From Lachnospiraceae bacterium (lineage in GTDB: Bacteria > Bacillota > Clostridia > Lachnospirales > Lachnospiraceae): 42,325 bases of DNA. Under the pieces are notes generated by a model that was not told where the DNA came from, did not search any database, and worked only from the letters and a program-made list of their open reading frames with translations. The stretch covers positions 3,681-46,005 of the forward strand of contig VSNH01000221.1 of the NCBI GenBank assembly GCA_009774215.1, written 5' to 3'. The position numbers and the translations under genes were made by a program. Positions 16,727-23,947 of this stretch are shown piece by piece. How positions within the stretch are numbered: the first letter of the stretch is position 1; each line of letters begins with the position of its first letter.

Positions 16727-17163
16727 ATCTGCCCGAAATAATGGTTAGCCTCTGCGGTACGGCGTTTTACCAGACCGGGGAGAACCTTGCCGCCTCCGTG
16801 TACCCACTTGGCGAAGTCGGCGCGGATTGTGGGGTCGGCGGGGTCGGTCATCACTTTCTTGAAAAGCGTCGATTTCTGGAACGCTCCGATTCCGATGTTA
16901 TAAGCCAGCGAAACAAGTGCATCGAACTGGTTGTTATTGATTCTCGCGCCCCTGAGTTTCGCCGCCACACCGTCAGCGAATTTCTTAATATCCGCCTCGA
17001 AAAGCGCGTCAGCCTCGGCTTGTGTGATACGCTTGCCGGGGAAAACATCTGCCCCGGTATGTCCGTAGCCGATTGTCAGCACTCCGGCGGGGCAACGGTA
17101 CGCCGTCAGCCGACAGCCTTCCCACGCCTTGATTTTTGATTTAATAGACTGTGAAAGTTCCAT
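16723..17163 (-). CDS. Phage lysozyme, GH24 family (muramidase endolysin), 146 aa
   Basis: Cleaves the beta-1,4 bond between N-acetylmuramic acid and N-acetylglucosamine in peptidoglycan. The N-terminus has the GH24 signature: WEG with catalytic Glu15, then CPAGVLTIGYGHTG. The usual E-8-D-5-T triad reads E15-C24-T30 here, with Cys replacing Asp. ITQAEADALFEADIKKF, NQFDALVSLAYNIG and RRTAEANHYF are further lysozyme landmarks, and the length is normal for the family. There is no signal peptide or signal-anchor, so it depends on a holin. It sits unusually among head-tail joining genes rather than next to the spanin. Confidence 0.95.
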   Translation of the reverse strand: MELSQSIKSKIKAWEGCRLTAYRCPAGVLTIGYGHTGADVFPGKRITQAEADALFEADIKKFADGVAAKLRGARINNNQFDALVSLAYNIGIGAFQKSTLFKKVMTDPADPTIRADFAKWVHGGGKVLPGLVKRRTAEANHYFGQI

Positions 17164-17169
17164 TATGAT

Positions 17170-17958
17170 TTATTTTTGTGAATTGTTTTTGTCGTGTATA
17201 TACTCGAATTTGCATTTGTAGAGATACAGCAACACTTCCCAGAAGTCGGCCGCCTCCACGTCCTTGACCGTACCGAACAGCCTGGCGGTGGCAACCTCGA
17301 AAGTGATACCCGTCCACCCTGTCTTGTCATCAGGGCGGGAACCGCCGGAACTGCGGAATATTATGCGTAGGTCTATTTTCTTACCGTTAATATCAATCGG
17401 CCCCGCCTGTATCGCGCTCCATACCGATGAAAACAGTGTCGGTGCATGGAAGGCGAGAAGGTCCGGCACGGAAGATTCTCCCGGTATATGGTAAAGAACA
17501 CGGGCTATATCGGCATAACCTTCCGCCACACCTTCGGCATCCGCCTCTGCCAGACTTTCAAAGATAGTAAGACATTGCACGAACTCGCCGAAAGTGATAC
17601 CGTCGAGCCAGTCGCCGGGGCCCTTGAATCCTTTATACTCCGGGAGTAGGTTAACCGGGGTGTCAAAATCGAGGCTCTGACGCTCCACACCGTTGACGGT
17701 TTTTGTTCTGAAGAACCTTTCTATAACTCCCTGCTGCTTCTCCAGTTCTGCGATATGTTCCGGCTTCAATATGGTGTAATCCACTTTCTTCAGCCCAATC
17801 AGGTAAGAGAACCAGCGTACACGGAAATAATCAGGGTCTATAACTCCGCCTCCTAAAGCGAAGGCGAGAAAGGAATAATATTCATACTGCGCCGGGGTAA
17901 GTTCCCCGACACAGACGGGAATATCGACGGAGCGGCCGCGTGTGGTTATTGTTTCCAT
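17170..17958 (-). CDS. Unknown structural-operon protein, 262 aa, possibly tail assembly related
   Basis: Begins METITTRGRSVDIPVCVGELT and ends in a lysine-rich tail. The mid-region is acidic, and the C-terminal part has TGWTGITFEVATARLFGT followed by a hydrophobic helix (FWEVLLYLYKCKFEY). I have the impression that such proteins accompany tail modules in Bacteroidetes phages, but I cannot name a family. Its start overlaps the stop of the 311-aa gene by one base, and lysozyme follows 6 bp downstream. A tail-assembly chaperone role is a guess from position. Confidence 0.6.
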   Translation of the reverse strand: METITTRGRSVDIPVCVGELTPAQYEYYSFLAFALGGGVIDPDYFRVRWFSYLIGLKKVDYTILKPEHIAELEKQQGVIERFFRTKTVNGVERQSLDFDTPVNLLPEYKGFKGPGDWLDGITFGEFVQCLTIFESLAEADAEGVAEGYADIARVLYHIPGESSVPDLLAFHAPTLFSSVWSAIQAGPIDINGKKIDLRIIFRSSGGSRPDDKTGWTGITFEVATARLFGTVKDVEAADFWEVLLYLYKCKFEYIHDKNNSQK

Positions 17959-18893
17959 TAGAACGACATACCTTTACTGTGAACGATAGGGCCGCCGACA
18001 TACGGCACTGTTTCCACACCCTCGGCGTTGAAATCCGCCACAACTTGCTGAAGCCGGTCGATGCACCGTTGAGCGTCAGCACCCAGCGACGCGGCCACGG
18101 CTGCGCGGGCTGACTGCTCGGCTTTCAGGCGGGATTTTACCGGCTGCGACTGCTGCACCTGAACGACTCCCTCCGGGATAACTTCGACGGGCAGACGTTC
18201 CACCGCCTTCTGCATGGTGAGCAATACCACGGCGCGGGCTGCTATGTCTCCGAATAACTCGGTTTCCTTTTCGCTTCCGGCGAGAATCAGCCCCAGCACC
18301 TTGCCGCCGAGAACCGGCACGATCTGTGCTTGCTGAACTTCGCGCATTATCGGAAGGAGCGTAACGAATAGCCGGTAAGAACCGATGTTATAGTATTCGT
18401 CGAACTGCTCTTTTGTACGAATCAGACATTTGTTGCGGAGCCTGTATTTATGCGAGTTGACCCAAAAGGGGAACTGGAAGCGTTCGAGCGATTCAATAAG
18501 CGCGTCCGTCGCCTCGTAAGCCAGACGCAAAATATTTTCTTCGTCCTTGAACTCCTGTAATGCGGTAAGCCCTTTTTCATTCTCTCCGAGACGGCGGGAG
18601 CGTCCGGCGGTGTCGTGCTGCGCGTCGAGTGTCGGGATTATCTTCAGCCAAGTAAAGAAAGCCACCGCCTGTTGCAGATACTTCAACGCGGTTTCCTTAT
18701 CCGGGTCAGACTCCCCACTCTCGTAGAACTCCGCAAGGGCTTCCACCGGCTCATGACCGACAATGGCCGCCACGTCGCGGATTCCGAAGGGAAGCACCGG
18801 CTCCCACTTGTCGAAAGTAATGTCATTTGCTATAAGCCCGACGGCGGCGACAACTTCCGCACTGCCGTTACCGTCTCTGTCAAACAGTTTCAT
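17958..18893 (-). CDS. Head-tail connector-region protein of unknown family, 311 aa
   Basis: Begins MKLFDRDGNGSAEVVAAVG. Mostly helical and acidic, with a central aromatic segment (RFQFPFWVNSHKYR) and a Gln/Ala-rich C-terminus ending VGGPIVHSKGMSF. It lies two genes after the portal and overlaps the PLD-like gene by 14 bp, where adaptor or connector proteins are usually encoded. I know similar-looking proteins from Bacteroidetes prophages but not their function. No enzyme motif is visible. Confidence 0.6.
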   Translation of the reverse strand: MKLFDRDGNGSAEVVAAVGLIANDITFDKWEPVLPFGIRDVAAIVGHEPVEALAEFYESGESDPDKETALKYLQQAVAFFTWLKIIPTLDAQHDTAGRSRRLGENEKGLTALQEFKDEENILRLAYEATDALIESLERFQFPFWVNSHKYRLRNKCLIRTKEQFDEYYNIGSYRLFVTLLPIMREVQQAQIVPVLGGKVLGLILAGSEKETELFGDIAARAVVLLTMQKAVERLPVEVIPEGVVQVQQSQPVKSRLKAEQSARAAVAASLGADAQRCIDRLQQVVADFNAEGVETVPYVGGPIVHSKGMSF

Positions 18894-19569
18894 CGCGTTT
18901 CAGTTTATAGGGTTTCCAGTCATCAAAATCTTTATTGAATGACCGTATATTATCGAATATTTCTTCTTTGTAGAATCGCGCCAGCCCGGTATCAAGAGTT
19001 ATAACCGTCTGTTCACAGCGCGGATTACTGTTGAGATTGGCCGAACCCTCCACGGCAAAATCGAAACGCTCACCGAATCCGGCCATAACTTTGGAATGAT
19101 TGCGGAACACCGCCACACGTCCGCCCCTGAAAGCTGCCGCTCCTTTCAATGTGTTGTAGACCTCTACAAACTTTGAATCGAATATTTCGCCGAGATATAG
19201 GTCGATACGTCCGATAAGCCCCTGACTTTGCCAGCGCAAAAGTGTTTCCGCGTCGGTGATAGCCATTGAGAACGTAGAAAGCAATATATATTCGAGCGGT
19301 TGCTGTTTGAGGATAGCCCGTAGATATGTAAGAGCGTCCACGTCTCCGAACGAAAAACAGTGATACGCTTCGCCGGGGTTGAAGTGCCACGGCAAAGATT
19401 CTTCAAGGAACAACTCCGATTTTACGCGGCGTTCAAAATTACGGCTCAACGTGCGATGAACCCCGGTTTTCTTGCCTGTGTTCATATCTTCGCCGCGTTC
19501 CTTGCCTTCATCTTTTCCACGTCCGGCGGCCGTTTCCTGTTTCTCACTGTTTCCGAAAATATTACGCAT
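18880..19569 (-). CDS. Phospholipase-D-like (single HKD) domain protein, 229 aa
   Basis: The N-terminal ~45 residues are charged and low complexity. The domain then shows the PLD pattern: Asp-rich strands (SFGDVDALTYLRAIL), the HxK core NHSKVMAGFG, then FAVEGSANLNSNPR, the G-S-x-N element. Only one HKD copy is present, so an active enzyme would need to dimerise, as bacterial Nuc-type PLD nucleases do. It overlaps the portal gene end by 8 bp. Possible roles are phosphodiester cleavage during packaging or injection, or a purely structural role; position points to a virion-associated protein. Confidence 0.75.
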   Translation of the reverse strand: MRNIFGNSEKQETAAGRGKDEGKERGEDMNTGKKTGVHRTLSRNFERRVKSELFLEESLPWHFNPGEAYHCFSFGDVDALTYLRAILKQQPLEYILLSTFSMAITDAETLLRWQSQGLIGRIDLYLGEIFDSKFVEVYNTLKGAAAFRGGRVAVFRNHSKVMAGFGERFDFAVEGSANLNSNPRCEQTVITLDTGLARFYKEEIFDNIRSFNKDFDDWKPYKLKRDETV

Positions 19570-20914
19570 TGGCTTTCATTCTGTTTTCGGGGTTGACATT
19601 CTTTTCAGCCTCGACGACTGTACGGTAAAGACCGATTTTTATATTTGAACCGGGGAAATTCACATCAATGAACTGTTGGAACGGTCGACAAAGCACCATG
19701 TCCGGCACGGAGGTTTCAGTAGCGTTATAGACTTTCAGGGCGTAGAGTTTTTCCGAACCGCTTCCCAATTTGGTATCAAGTATCAAGTTGGATAATGAGG
19801 GGTCCAGACCGAACCCGGAGGTGGCGGCCGCCTCGGCTTTCTTGCAGATAAGCACCTGCGCCTCGATATACTCCTTTACCTTGTTGTCAATAGGCACTAT
19901 CTTCCAGCCCTCAAAGTTTCCGGCTTCGGGATTCCAGAACTGCGACGTATGAAGGAACTTCCCGGCGTTTTCCCTCCCGGTCATCGCTGCGGCATAATGC
20001 TCCATCGCCTCGTCCTTGAACTTCTCCAGCATTTCGGGCGAATACTGAATACCCTTTTGCTGACATATATCCTTTATCCGGGCTTCGGCTGCGTCCCAGT
20101 AAGACTGCGGCGATTCTATATGTTTGGATATGGCCGAGGCGTTGGCGTTATAAGTGGCGAGCAAGGGCGCGAGTGTTCCGGCCAACTCCAGCCAGTCGAA
20201 CGCACCGATAAATCGCGGAACGCTGTAATGGTCGTGTCCAAAACTGTAAATATTATAATACGCCAGAGACACCGGGTATTTCATCGGATTGGCGGGGTCG
20301 AAAAGCGGATATAAATGCGAGGTCTTGCTGTCAGGCACCGGCCAATCGGCCACCATTGCCTCGGAGGGTAATGCATTGTCGCCCGGCCAGACAAAACGGA
20401 CTTTTGAAGCCGGAACGTGTTCCACCCTCACAATGCGCCCCGCTCCTATCCGCGCCCCTCTCGAACGTGTGAACTTCACCCAAAAGCCCTCCAGATGACA
20501 GAGGTCTATCAGGCAGCGGTGCATTTGGGTAAGATAGTCGGTTTGCTGGAGTGCTGCGGTAATCTTTTCATCAATTACCCATTCCCTGTAAAAGATATTG
20601 TTTTCGTCCACCGCGTCTCGATACAGGCGCGGGCCTTCCCCCCATTGCAAACCGGCTTTCTTGCCCATGATACCCTCCCCGGCATAGAATTTTTCGAGCA
20701 ATCCGCATACGCGCCCCGGCAAATTATTGTCAGGACCGAAAGGAATTATCGGCGTTCCGTTAACGTTCATATACTTGTAGCCGAATGAGCCGGAGCCGCT
20801 GCGCAACATAAAGTGCGAGGGGGTCCAGCCACGGCCGCCGGAATTGAGGCTGAAGGTAAATATTTCTCCGGCTCCGTTGTCTACGAATCCGAAATTTCCG
20901 CTTCTGCGTATCAT
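19562..20914 (-). CDS. Portal protein, 450 aa
   Basis: Forms the dodecameric ring at the head vertex through which DNA is packaged and ejected. Supporting features are the length, the N-terminal VNGTPIIPFGPDNNLPGRV segment followed by helices, the DYLTQMHRCLIDLCHLEG region, a wing-like beta region (RIVRVEHVPASKVRF), and a C-terminal long-helix region with ATSGFGLDPSLSNL, typical of portal proteins near the clip/stem. It lies directly upstream of connector-type genes. Packaging genes are 3 kb upstream rather than adjacent, because the lysis and accessory genes intervene. Confidence 0.8.
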   Translation of the reverse strand: MIRRSGNFGFVDNGAGEIFTFSLNSGGRGWTPSHFMLRSGSGSFGYKYMNVNGTPIIPFGPDNNLPGRVCGLLEKFYAGEGIMGKKAGLQWGEGPRLYRDAVDENNIFYREWVIDEKITAALQQTDYLTQMHRCLIDLCHLEGFWVKFTRSRGARIGAGRIVRVEHVPASKVRFVWPGDNALPSEAMVADWPVPDSKTSHLYPLFDPANPMKYPVSLAYYNIYSFGHDHYSVPRFIGAFDWLELAGTLAPLLATYNANASAISKHIESPQSYWDAAEARIKDICQQKGIQYSPEMLEKFKDEAMEHYAAAMTGRENAGKFLHTSQFWNPEAGNFEGWKIVPIDNKVKEYIEAQVLICKKAEAAATSGFGLDPSLSNLILDTKLGSGSEKLYALKVYNATETSVPDMVLCRPFQQFIDVNFPGSNIKIGLYRTVVEAEKNVNPENRMKANA

Positions 20915-20932
20915 CGTGGTAATGTTGAAGTG

Positions 20933-21232
20933 TTAGTTTAAGATTGTGCGGCGGCCGTTGAACTCTACGATTAACGGCTGCCAGCACACACGGGCAAGCC
21001 CGGTCTCTGTATCAGTAAAAAATAATTTGTATGATGAGCCGGAAATTTCCTCGTCGGAGGCTTTCGGACGGACGCGGGCGGCGTTAATCCTCACAAGGTC
21101 GCCGCCGTTGCGCGTCTGTCTGTTCCACTTGCGGAACTTAATCGAAAACGTTCCTCCGGCGAGGCTAATCCTTTTCATTTCCTCGATAGCCTGAAACAAA
21201 TCTATTGTCTGCGGTTCTTTATCCATGGCCAT
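20933..21232 (-). CDS. Small unknown protein before the portal, 99 aa
   Basis: Begins MAMDKEPQTIDLFQAIEEMKR; an alternative Met is at residue 3. It is an alpha-plus-beta small protein with a strongly basic centre (KFRKWNRQTRNGG). It overlaps the end of the spanin candidate by 31 bp and precedes the portal start by 18 bp, so it belongs to the same transcript. No known family is recognised. Confidence 0.65.
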   Translation of the reverse strand: MAMDKEPQTIDLFQAIEEMKRISLAGGTFSIKFRKWNRQTRNGGDLVRINAARVRPKASDEEISGSSYKLFFTDTETGLARVCWQPLIVEFNGRRTILN

Positions 21233-21753
21233 ACGTGGTCAGCTATAATTACATAAATGACATAAAGCACCGTAAATCCGAGAAGTGCCGTTCCGATAAG
21301 CGTTTCTAAAGGGATAGACGGGTCCACCTCAGTCTTTGTTTCTTTCTTTTTCTTGGTGTCTGTGTCAGTCTTGCCGGAGGCTTCGGAATGACGCGTAGCG
21401 TTAAGCCCATAAAACCATTTGCCCTTTTCCGTCTGCATGGTGTTTGCACCCTGTAAACGCCAGTCATAGTTCCAGATGATAACCGTCGGACGGCCCGCTG
21501 AATCTCTTTCAATCTCGACTCTACCTCGTTCATCAGCGCGGACGTTGGAGGAATCGGCGCGGGTCTCTTTTGTTTTCTCGGCGGTAGCGGCGGCGTTGAA
21601 TGTAGAATCTGCGGAAGATTCGGAAACTTCCTGTATGGTTGTTTCCTCGACAGCTCCCTTAGTAGAGCGACAACCGAACAAAATGCCGAAGCAAGCTGCT
21701 GCAATGCAGACAAGCACATACGCGAATAATTTATCATATTTTTTCATAACCAT
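21202..21753 (-). CDS. Candidate U-spanin: lipoprotein with C-terminal transmembrane segment, 183 aa
   Basis: Spanins fuse the inner and outer membranes in the last step of Gram-negative host lysis. The N-terminus (MVMKKYDKLFAYVLV, then ILFGCRS) is a lipoprotein signal with lipobox LFGC, so Cys would be acylated and the body placed in the periplasm. Residues ~35-145 are hydrophilic, Ser/Thr/Lys-rich and flexible. The C-terminus has one strong transmembrane helix (LIGTALLGFTVLYVIYVII) followed by a short basic tail. A lipobox plus a C-terminal anchor in one chain is the defining layout of unimolecular spanins such as T1 gp11. The holin-like gene sits 4 bp upstream, which supports a lysis role. 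Confidence 0.7.
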   Translation of the reverse strand: MVMKKYDKLFAYVLVCIAAACFGILFGCRSTKGAVEETTIQEVSESSADSTFNAAATAEKTKETRADSSNVRADERGRVEIERDSAGRPTVIIWNYDWRLQGANTMQTEKGKWFYGLNATRHSEASGKTDTDTKKKKETKTEVDPSIPLETLIGTALLGFTVLYVIYVIIADHVWPWIKNRRQ

Positions 21754-21757
21754 GAAT

Positions 21758-22030
21758 CTACTTTGCGATTTCGTTTAATCGTTCCTGAACATTTGCCTTG
21801 AATTTGTCGAGTTCATTAGCGTAATGAATGGATATTCCGAGCAAAGAGGCTACGAACGTGCATAAGATGCCGAAGGCGGTAATAACCGAACTGTGTATCT
21901 CTCCCTCCGGCGGAATAAATAGACCTATAAAAAGCAATGTCAGTCCGGCGGTCATCGTAACTACTGCCAGAACATAGATTATCACCTCCTTGAAAGAAAG
22001 TTTATCAAATTCTTGTTTCAGATGCTTCAT
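21758..22030 (-). CDS. Putative holin, 90 aa, two transmembrane helices
   Basis: An amphipathic N-terminus (MKHLKQEFDKLSFKEV) is followed by two hydrophobic helices, residues ~16-38 (IIYVLAVVTMTAGLTLLFIG) and ~46-67 (VITAFGILCTFVASLLGISI), then a charged coiled tail (ELDKFKANVQERLNEIAK). This is typical for class II holins. It is the first gene after a terminator and a possible promoter, and it heads the spanin-portal unit, so it is the best holin candidate of the three small membrane proteins in the window. Confidence 0.65.
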   Translation of the reverse strand: MKHLKQEFDKLSFKEVIIYVLAVVTMTAGLTLLFIGLFIPPEGEIHSSVITAFGILCTFVASLLGISIHYANELDKFKANVQERLNEIAK

Positions 22031-22053
22031 ATCGTAGGGCGTTTATTATGCTG

Positions 22054-22061
22054 CAAAATTC
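22054..22061 (-). promoter_or_regulatory. Possible -7 box for the holin-spanin-portal unit
   Basis: Minus strand GAATTTTG differs from TAnnTTTG in one base. It lies 24 bp upstream of the holin start and just downstream of a terminator, which makes a new transcription start likely. Confidence 0.35.
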
Positions 22062-22106
22062 CTTATATTATGGCTATGAGCGAAGGACAACCCCCGAAAG
22101 TAAGCG

Positions 22107-22131
22107 AAAAACGCCCGATTCCCATCGAGCG
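22107..22131 (-). terminator. Intrinsic terminator of the 92-aa/122-aa accessory unit
   Basis: Minus strand CGCTCGAT-GGGA-ATCGGGCG (8 pairs including one G-U) followed by TTTTT. It lies about 55 bp after the stop of the 122-aa gene. Confidence 0.7.
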
Positions 22132-22184
22132 TCTTTCTTGCCTATAAGTTACGATATTGGTAACAATCTTCTTTACCTTGAAAT

Positions 22185-22553
22185 TTATTCCTTAACGACT
22201 TCCCCCGATTCCTCTGGCTGCGGATAGTTGGAATCGTGACTATCGTCTATGTCGGTGAATGTTTCTTCCACACGCTCGGCGATTTCTTCTTCCGTCGGTT
22301 GTTCCCGGCACTTGTGGCGGGCGACAGGTCCGGCGATTGTTGCGAGGTCTTGGCGTATGCTGTCAATGGCTCGGAGCGTCGCCACTGCTTCCATATCGTC
22401 CATACCCAGTTCCTCGGAGGCGTGGAGTACGGTATTAAACAGGCGGTCGAGGGTGCGCCGGTAGTAGTCGTATGTTCCGGCGGGGTGCTGAAGTCCGTTT
22501 ATCGCGGAGAGAGCTGCGTCGCTTACTTGTATGGTATTGTTTTTCTTTTCCAT
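22185..22553 (-). CDS. Small acidic unknown protein, 122 aa
   Basis: Begins MEKKNNTIQVSDAALSAING. Helical, with a segment DYYRRTLDRLFNTVLHASEE, and a very acidic C-terminus (EEEIAERVEETFTDIDD). No membrane segment, zinc site or enzyme motif is seen. It is cotranscribed with the 92-aa membrane protein (29 bp gap) and is followed by an intrinsic terminator, so the two form an accessory pair downstream of the structured RNA candidate. Function unknown. Confidence 0.65.
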   Translation of the reverse strand: MEKKNNTIQVSDAALSAINGLQHPAGTYDYYRRTLDRLFNTVLHASEELGMDDMEAVATLRAIDSIRQDLATIAGPVARHKCREQPTEEEIAERVEETFTDIDDSHDSNYPQPEESGEVVKE

Positions 22554-22582
22554 GATTTTCTATACTTGTGATTGTTGATTGT

Positions 22583-22861
22583 TTACCAGTCTTTGCCGAC
22601 ACCGAGTCTGTCTTGGCGTATGTCGCGGAAAGTTTCACGTATAGCCCACGGTGTAAACCCGACAAGGAATACCAGTCCGCCATAAGCGGTTATTCGCTCG
22701 CTGTCAATGCAAACGCCCCACCATGCAATAAGGGTGGCGATTACGGATACAAAGATACTGAATTTTTCCGATGTAAGGTAAATAATTGCTTTAATCGGTA
22801 GTTTCTTCACTCTCGGCCGGCATAATTCAGCCGGAGCCGGTAAAGTTTGAGTTGCTTTCAT
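22583..22861 (-). CDS. Small membrane protein (holin-like), 92 aa
   Basis: Residues ~33-51 (KFSIFVSVIATLIAWWGV) and ~58-73 (AYGGLVFLVGFTPWAI) are hydrophobic. Both ends are hydrophilic and the C-terminal tail is basic-acidic mixed. Two-helix topology fits a holin, an antiholin or a superinfection-exclusion protein. The start codon follows a 30-base leader that repeats, in split form, the 5' arm of the structured RNA candidate immediately upstream, so its translation may be controlled by that RNA. Confidence 0.65.
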   Translation of the reverse strand: MKATQTLPAPAELCRPRVKKLPIKAIIYLTSEKFSIFVSVIATLIAWWGVCIDSERITAYGGLVFLVGFTPWAIRETFRDIRQDRLGVGKDW

Positions 22862-22865
22862 TGTT

Positions 22866-22891
22866 GGGCTTGTTTAGATGTTGTTTGACGA
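22866..22891 (-). repeat. Split copy of the small RNA 5' arm in the 92-aa gene leader
   Basis: On the minus strand, TCGTCAAACA (22882-22891) and AAACAAGCCC (22866-22875) flank a 6-base insert. Each 10-mer is perfectly complementary to part of the RNA 3' arm at 22930-22944. It ends 4 bases before the start codon of the 92-aa gene. Confidence 0.6.
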
Positions 22892-22903
22892 TTTGAGTAA
22901 GGC

Positions 22904-23084
22904 ATAAAAAAGGCGTTCGCCTCTCCATGTCGTCAAACAAGCCCGGAAACCGACGAAGTAGTCGTGTTACTTAGGGTGGAGAAGGCGAACGCCTTATATC
23001 GTATGTAATCAGGCAAATAAAATGCCCGAAAATATTTCGAGCCGCTTTCGCGACTACTTCGGCAAACTGCCGGGCTTGTTGACG
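22904..23084 (-). ncRNA. Candidate structured small RNA with pseudoknot topology and its own terminator
   Basis: Minus-strand RNA of about 180 nt in a 340-bp gap without genes. Helix B pairs 23070-23084 with 22931-22946 (one bulged base). Helix C pairs 23051-23061 with 22954-22964 (11 perfect pairs), nested inside B. Helix A pairs 22978-22995, inside the B/C loop, with 22910-22926, outside it (17 pairs, one bulge), so A crosses B and C. The 22910-22922 segment is itself a small hairpin followed by six T on the minus strand, a plausible intrinsic terminator, making A an alternative to termination. Small apical hairpins are also possible (CGC-GAAA-GCG; GGCA/UGCC). A near-consensus -7 box sits 4 bp upstream of the proposed 5' end. 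No known RNA family is recognised. Confidence 0.6.
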
Positions 23085-23087
23085 GCA

Positions 23088-23095
23088 CAAAGTTC
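23088..23095 (-). promoter_or_regulatory. Possible -7 box for the structured RNA
   Basis: Minus strand GAACTTTG, one base off TAnnTTTG, placed so that transcription would start at about the first paired base of the RNA. A TTTG at 23112-23115 is a weak -33 candidate, since its spacer is short at 16 bp. Confidence 0.35.
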
Positions 23096-23201
23096 GGAAG
23101 AATATTGTGAACAAAAAAAAAAAAGTTAATAAAATTTAATACAGAAAGAAAAAATAAAGCCGGAACAATTTTGCCCCAGCCCTACATTGTGTTTAATATC
23201 G

Positions 23202-23630
23202 TTAGCGATTTTCTTTCACCTCGCAAGTGGTAATATTCCAACTCGAACGGTCGAGCGGATTCCCCTCAAAATATGTAAGTGTAACGGTATATCGCAATGC
23301 TTGTTCCACCCCGAAAGAATTTTCAGCGGTCAAAGTGCCTTTTATCCGATAGGTGTTATCCCCGAACTTTTCACGCGTTACCGACATTAGAGAAAAGTCA
23401 GCGGTCGCCGGGTTGTTCAACTGACTTTTAACCTCCTGTTTTGCTATCTGGAAAGCGGCTGCTTGGATTTCATCGCTTGAATCTCCGGCAGAATCAGAGT
23501 TTATACCCTGAAATACCGCGTATATTATAGCGATTATTATTGCTGCAAAAATCACCATTCCACAGCCTTTGGCCGCTTTATCGGTTTTTTGCAATTCGGT
23601 TTTTACTTCCGGGCTGGTTTGGGGGTTCAT
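23202..23630 (-). CDS. Single-pass membrane protein, 142 aa, accessory gene
   Basis: The start is placed at 23630 (MNPQTSPEVKTELQ); the longer frame would run through its own promoter. Residues ~23-40 (GMVIFAAIIIAIIYAVFQ) form one transmembrane helix with a short cytoplasmic N-terminus. The outer part has QIAKQEVKSQLNNPATADFS followed by beta strands (NTYRIKGTLTAENSFG, RYTVTLTYFEG), a small periplasmic fold I cannot name. It is a single-gene unit with its own TAnnTTTG box, behind the terminase terminator, which suggests a lysogen-expressed moron, for example for superinfection exclusion. Confidence 0.75.
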   Translation of the reverse strand: MNPQTSPEVKTELQKTDKAAKGCGMVIFAAIIIAIIYAVFQGINSDSAGDSSDEIQAAAFQIAKQEVKSQLNNPATADFSLMSVTREKFGDNTYRIKGTLTAENSFGVEQALRYTVTLTYFEGNPLDRSSWNITTCEVKENR

Positions 23631-23680
23631 GTGGCGTAAGATTGGTGTTATCTCCGCCGGATTCCGGGTGTCTGACAGTG

Positions 23681-23688
23681 CAAAGTTA
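23681..23688 (-). promoter_or_regulatory. -7 promoter box for the 142-aa membrane protein
   Basis: Minus strand TAACTTTG, a full TAnnTTTG match, 50 bp upstream of the chosen ATG. It argues against the longer start at 23735, which would lie upstream of this promoter. Confidence 0.5.
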
Positions 23689-23735
23689 CGAATTTTTAGC
23701 GGTAATGAGGTGAAAATTTGCAGTTTGCAGAGCAA

Positions 23736-23947
23736 AAAACGGCATTTCAGAAGTAAAATTTTGGTCTTAAAAACACCATTTCACTATAAATAAGGCAGTT
23801 AACCGCATTGAAAAATAAAAACGCTATTTTTGACACGCTCCGAAGTGCGGGCCGCTCTGAAGGGAAAAAATAATTACCACCCCTTACCAAAGGTGAAATG
23901 TGAGCGTTCGGGTTTGTTACGGCGTTACCCGCCGGCTCGGTGAGCGC
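23736..23947. other. Non-coding stretch with no clear content
   Basis: Together with the flanking terminator and promoter this makes a 386-bp gap. AT-rich on the left and mixed on the right, it has no frame that looks coding. It has two GTTAC pentamers, but nothing else that I can support. Confidence 0.4.

Noticed and set aside
22904..23084. Inverted repeats as ends of an insertion sequence
   Set aside because: No transposase or target duplication, arms only 11-17 bp and nested; RNA structure explains them better.
23630..23735. Longer start for the 142-aa membrane protein
   Set aside because: The extra 35 residues would be read through the consensus -7 promoter box and look non-protein-like.
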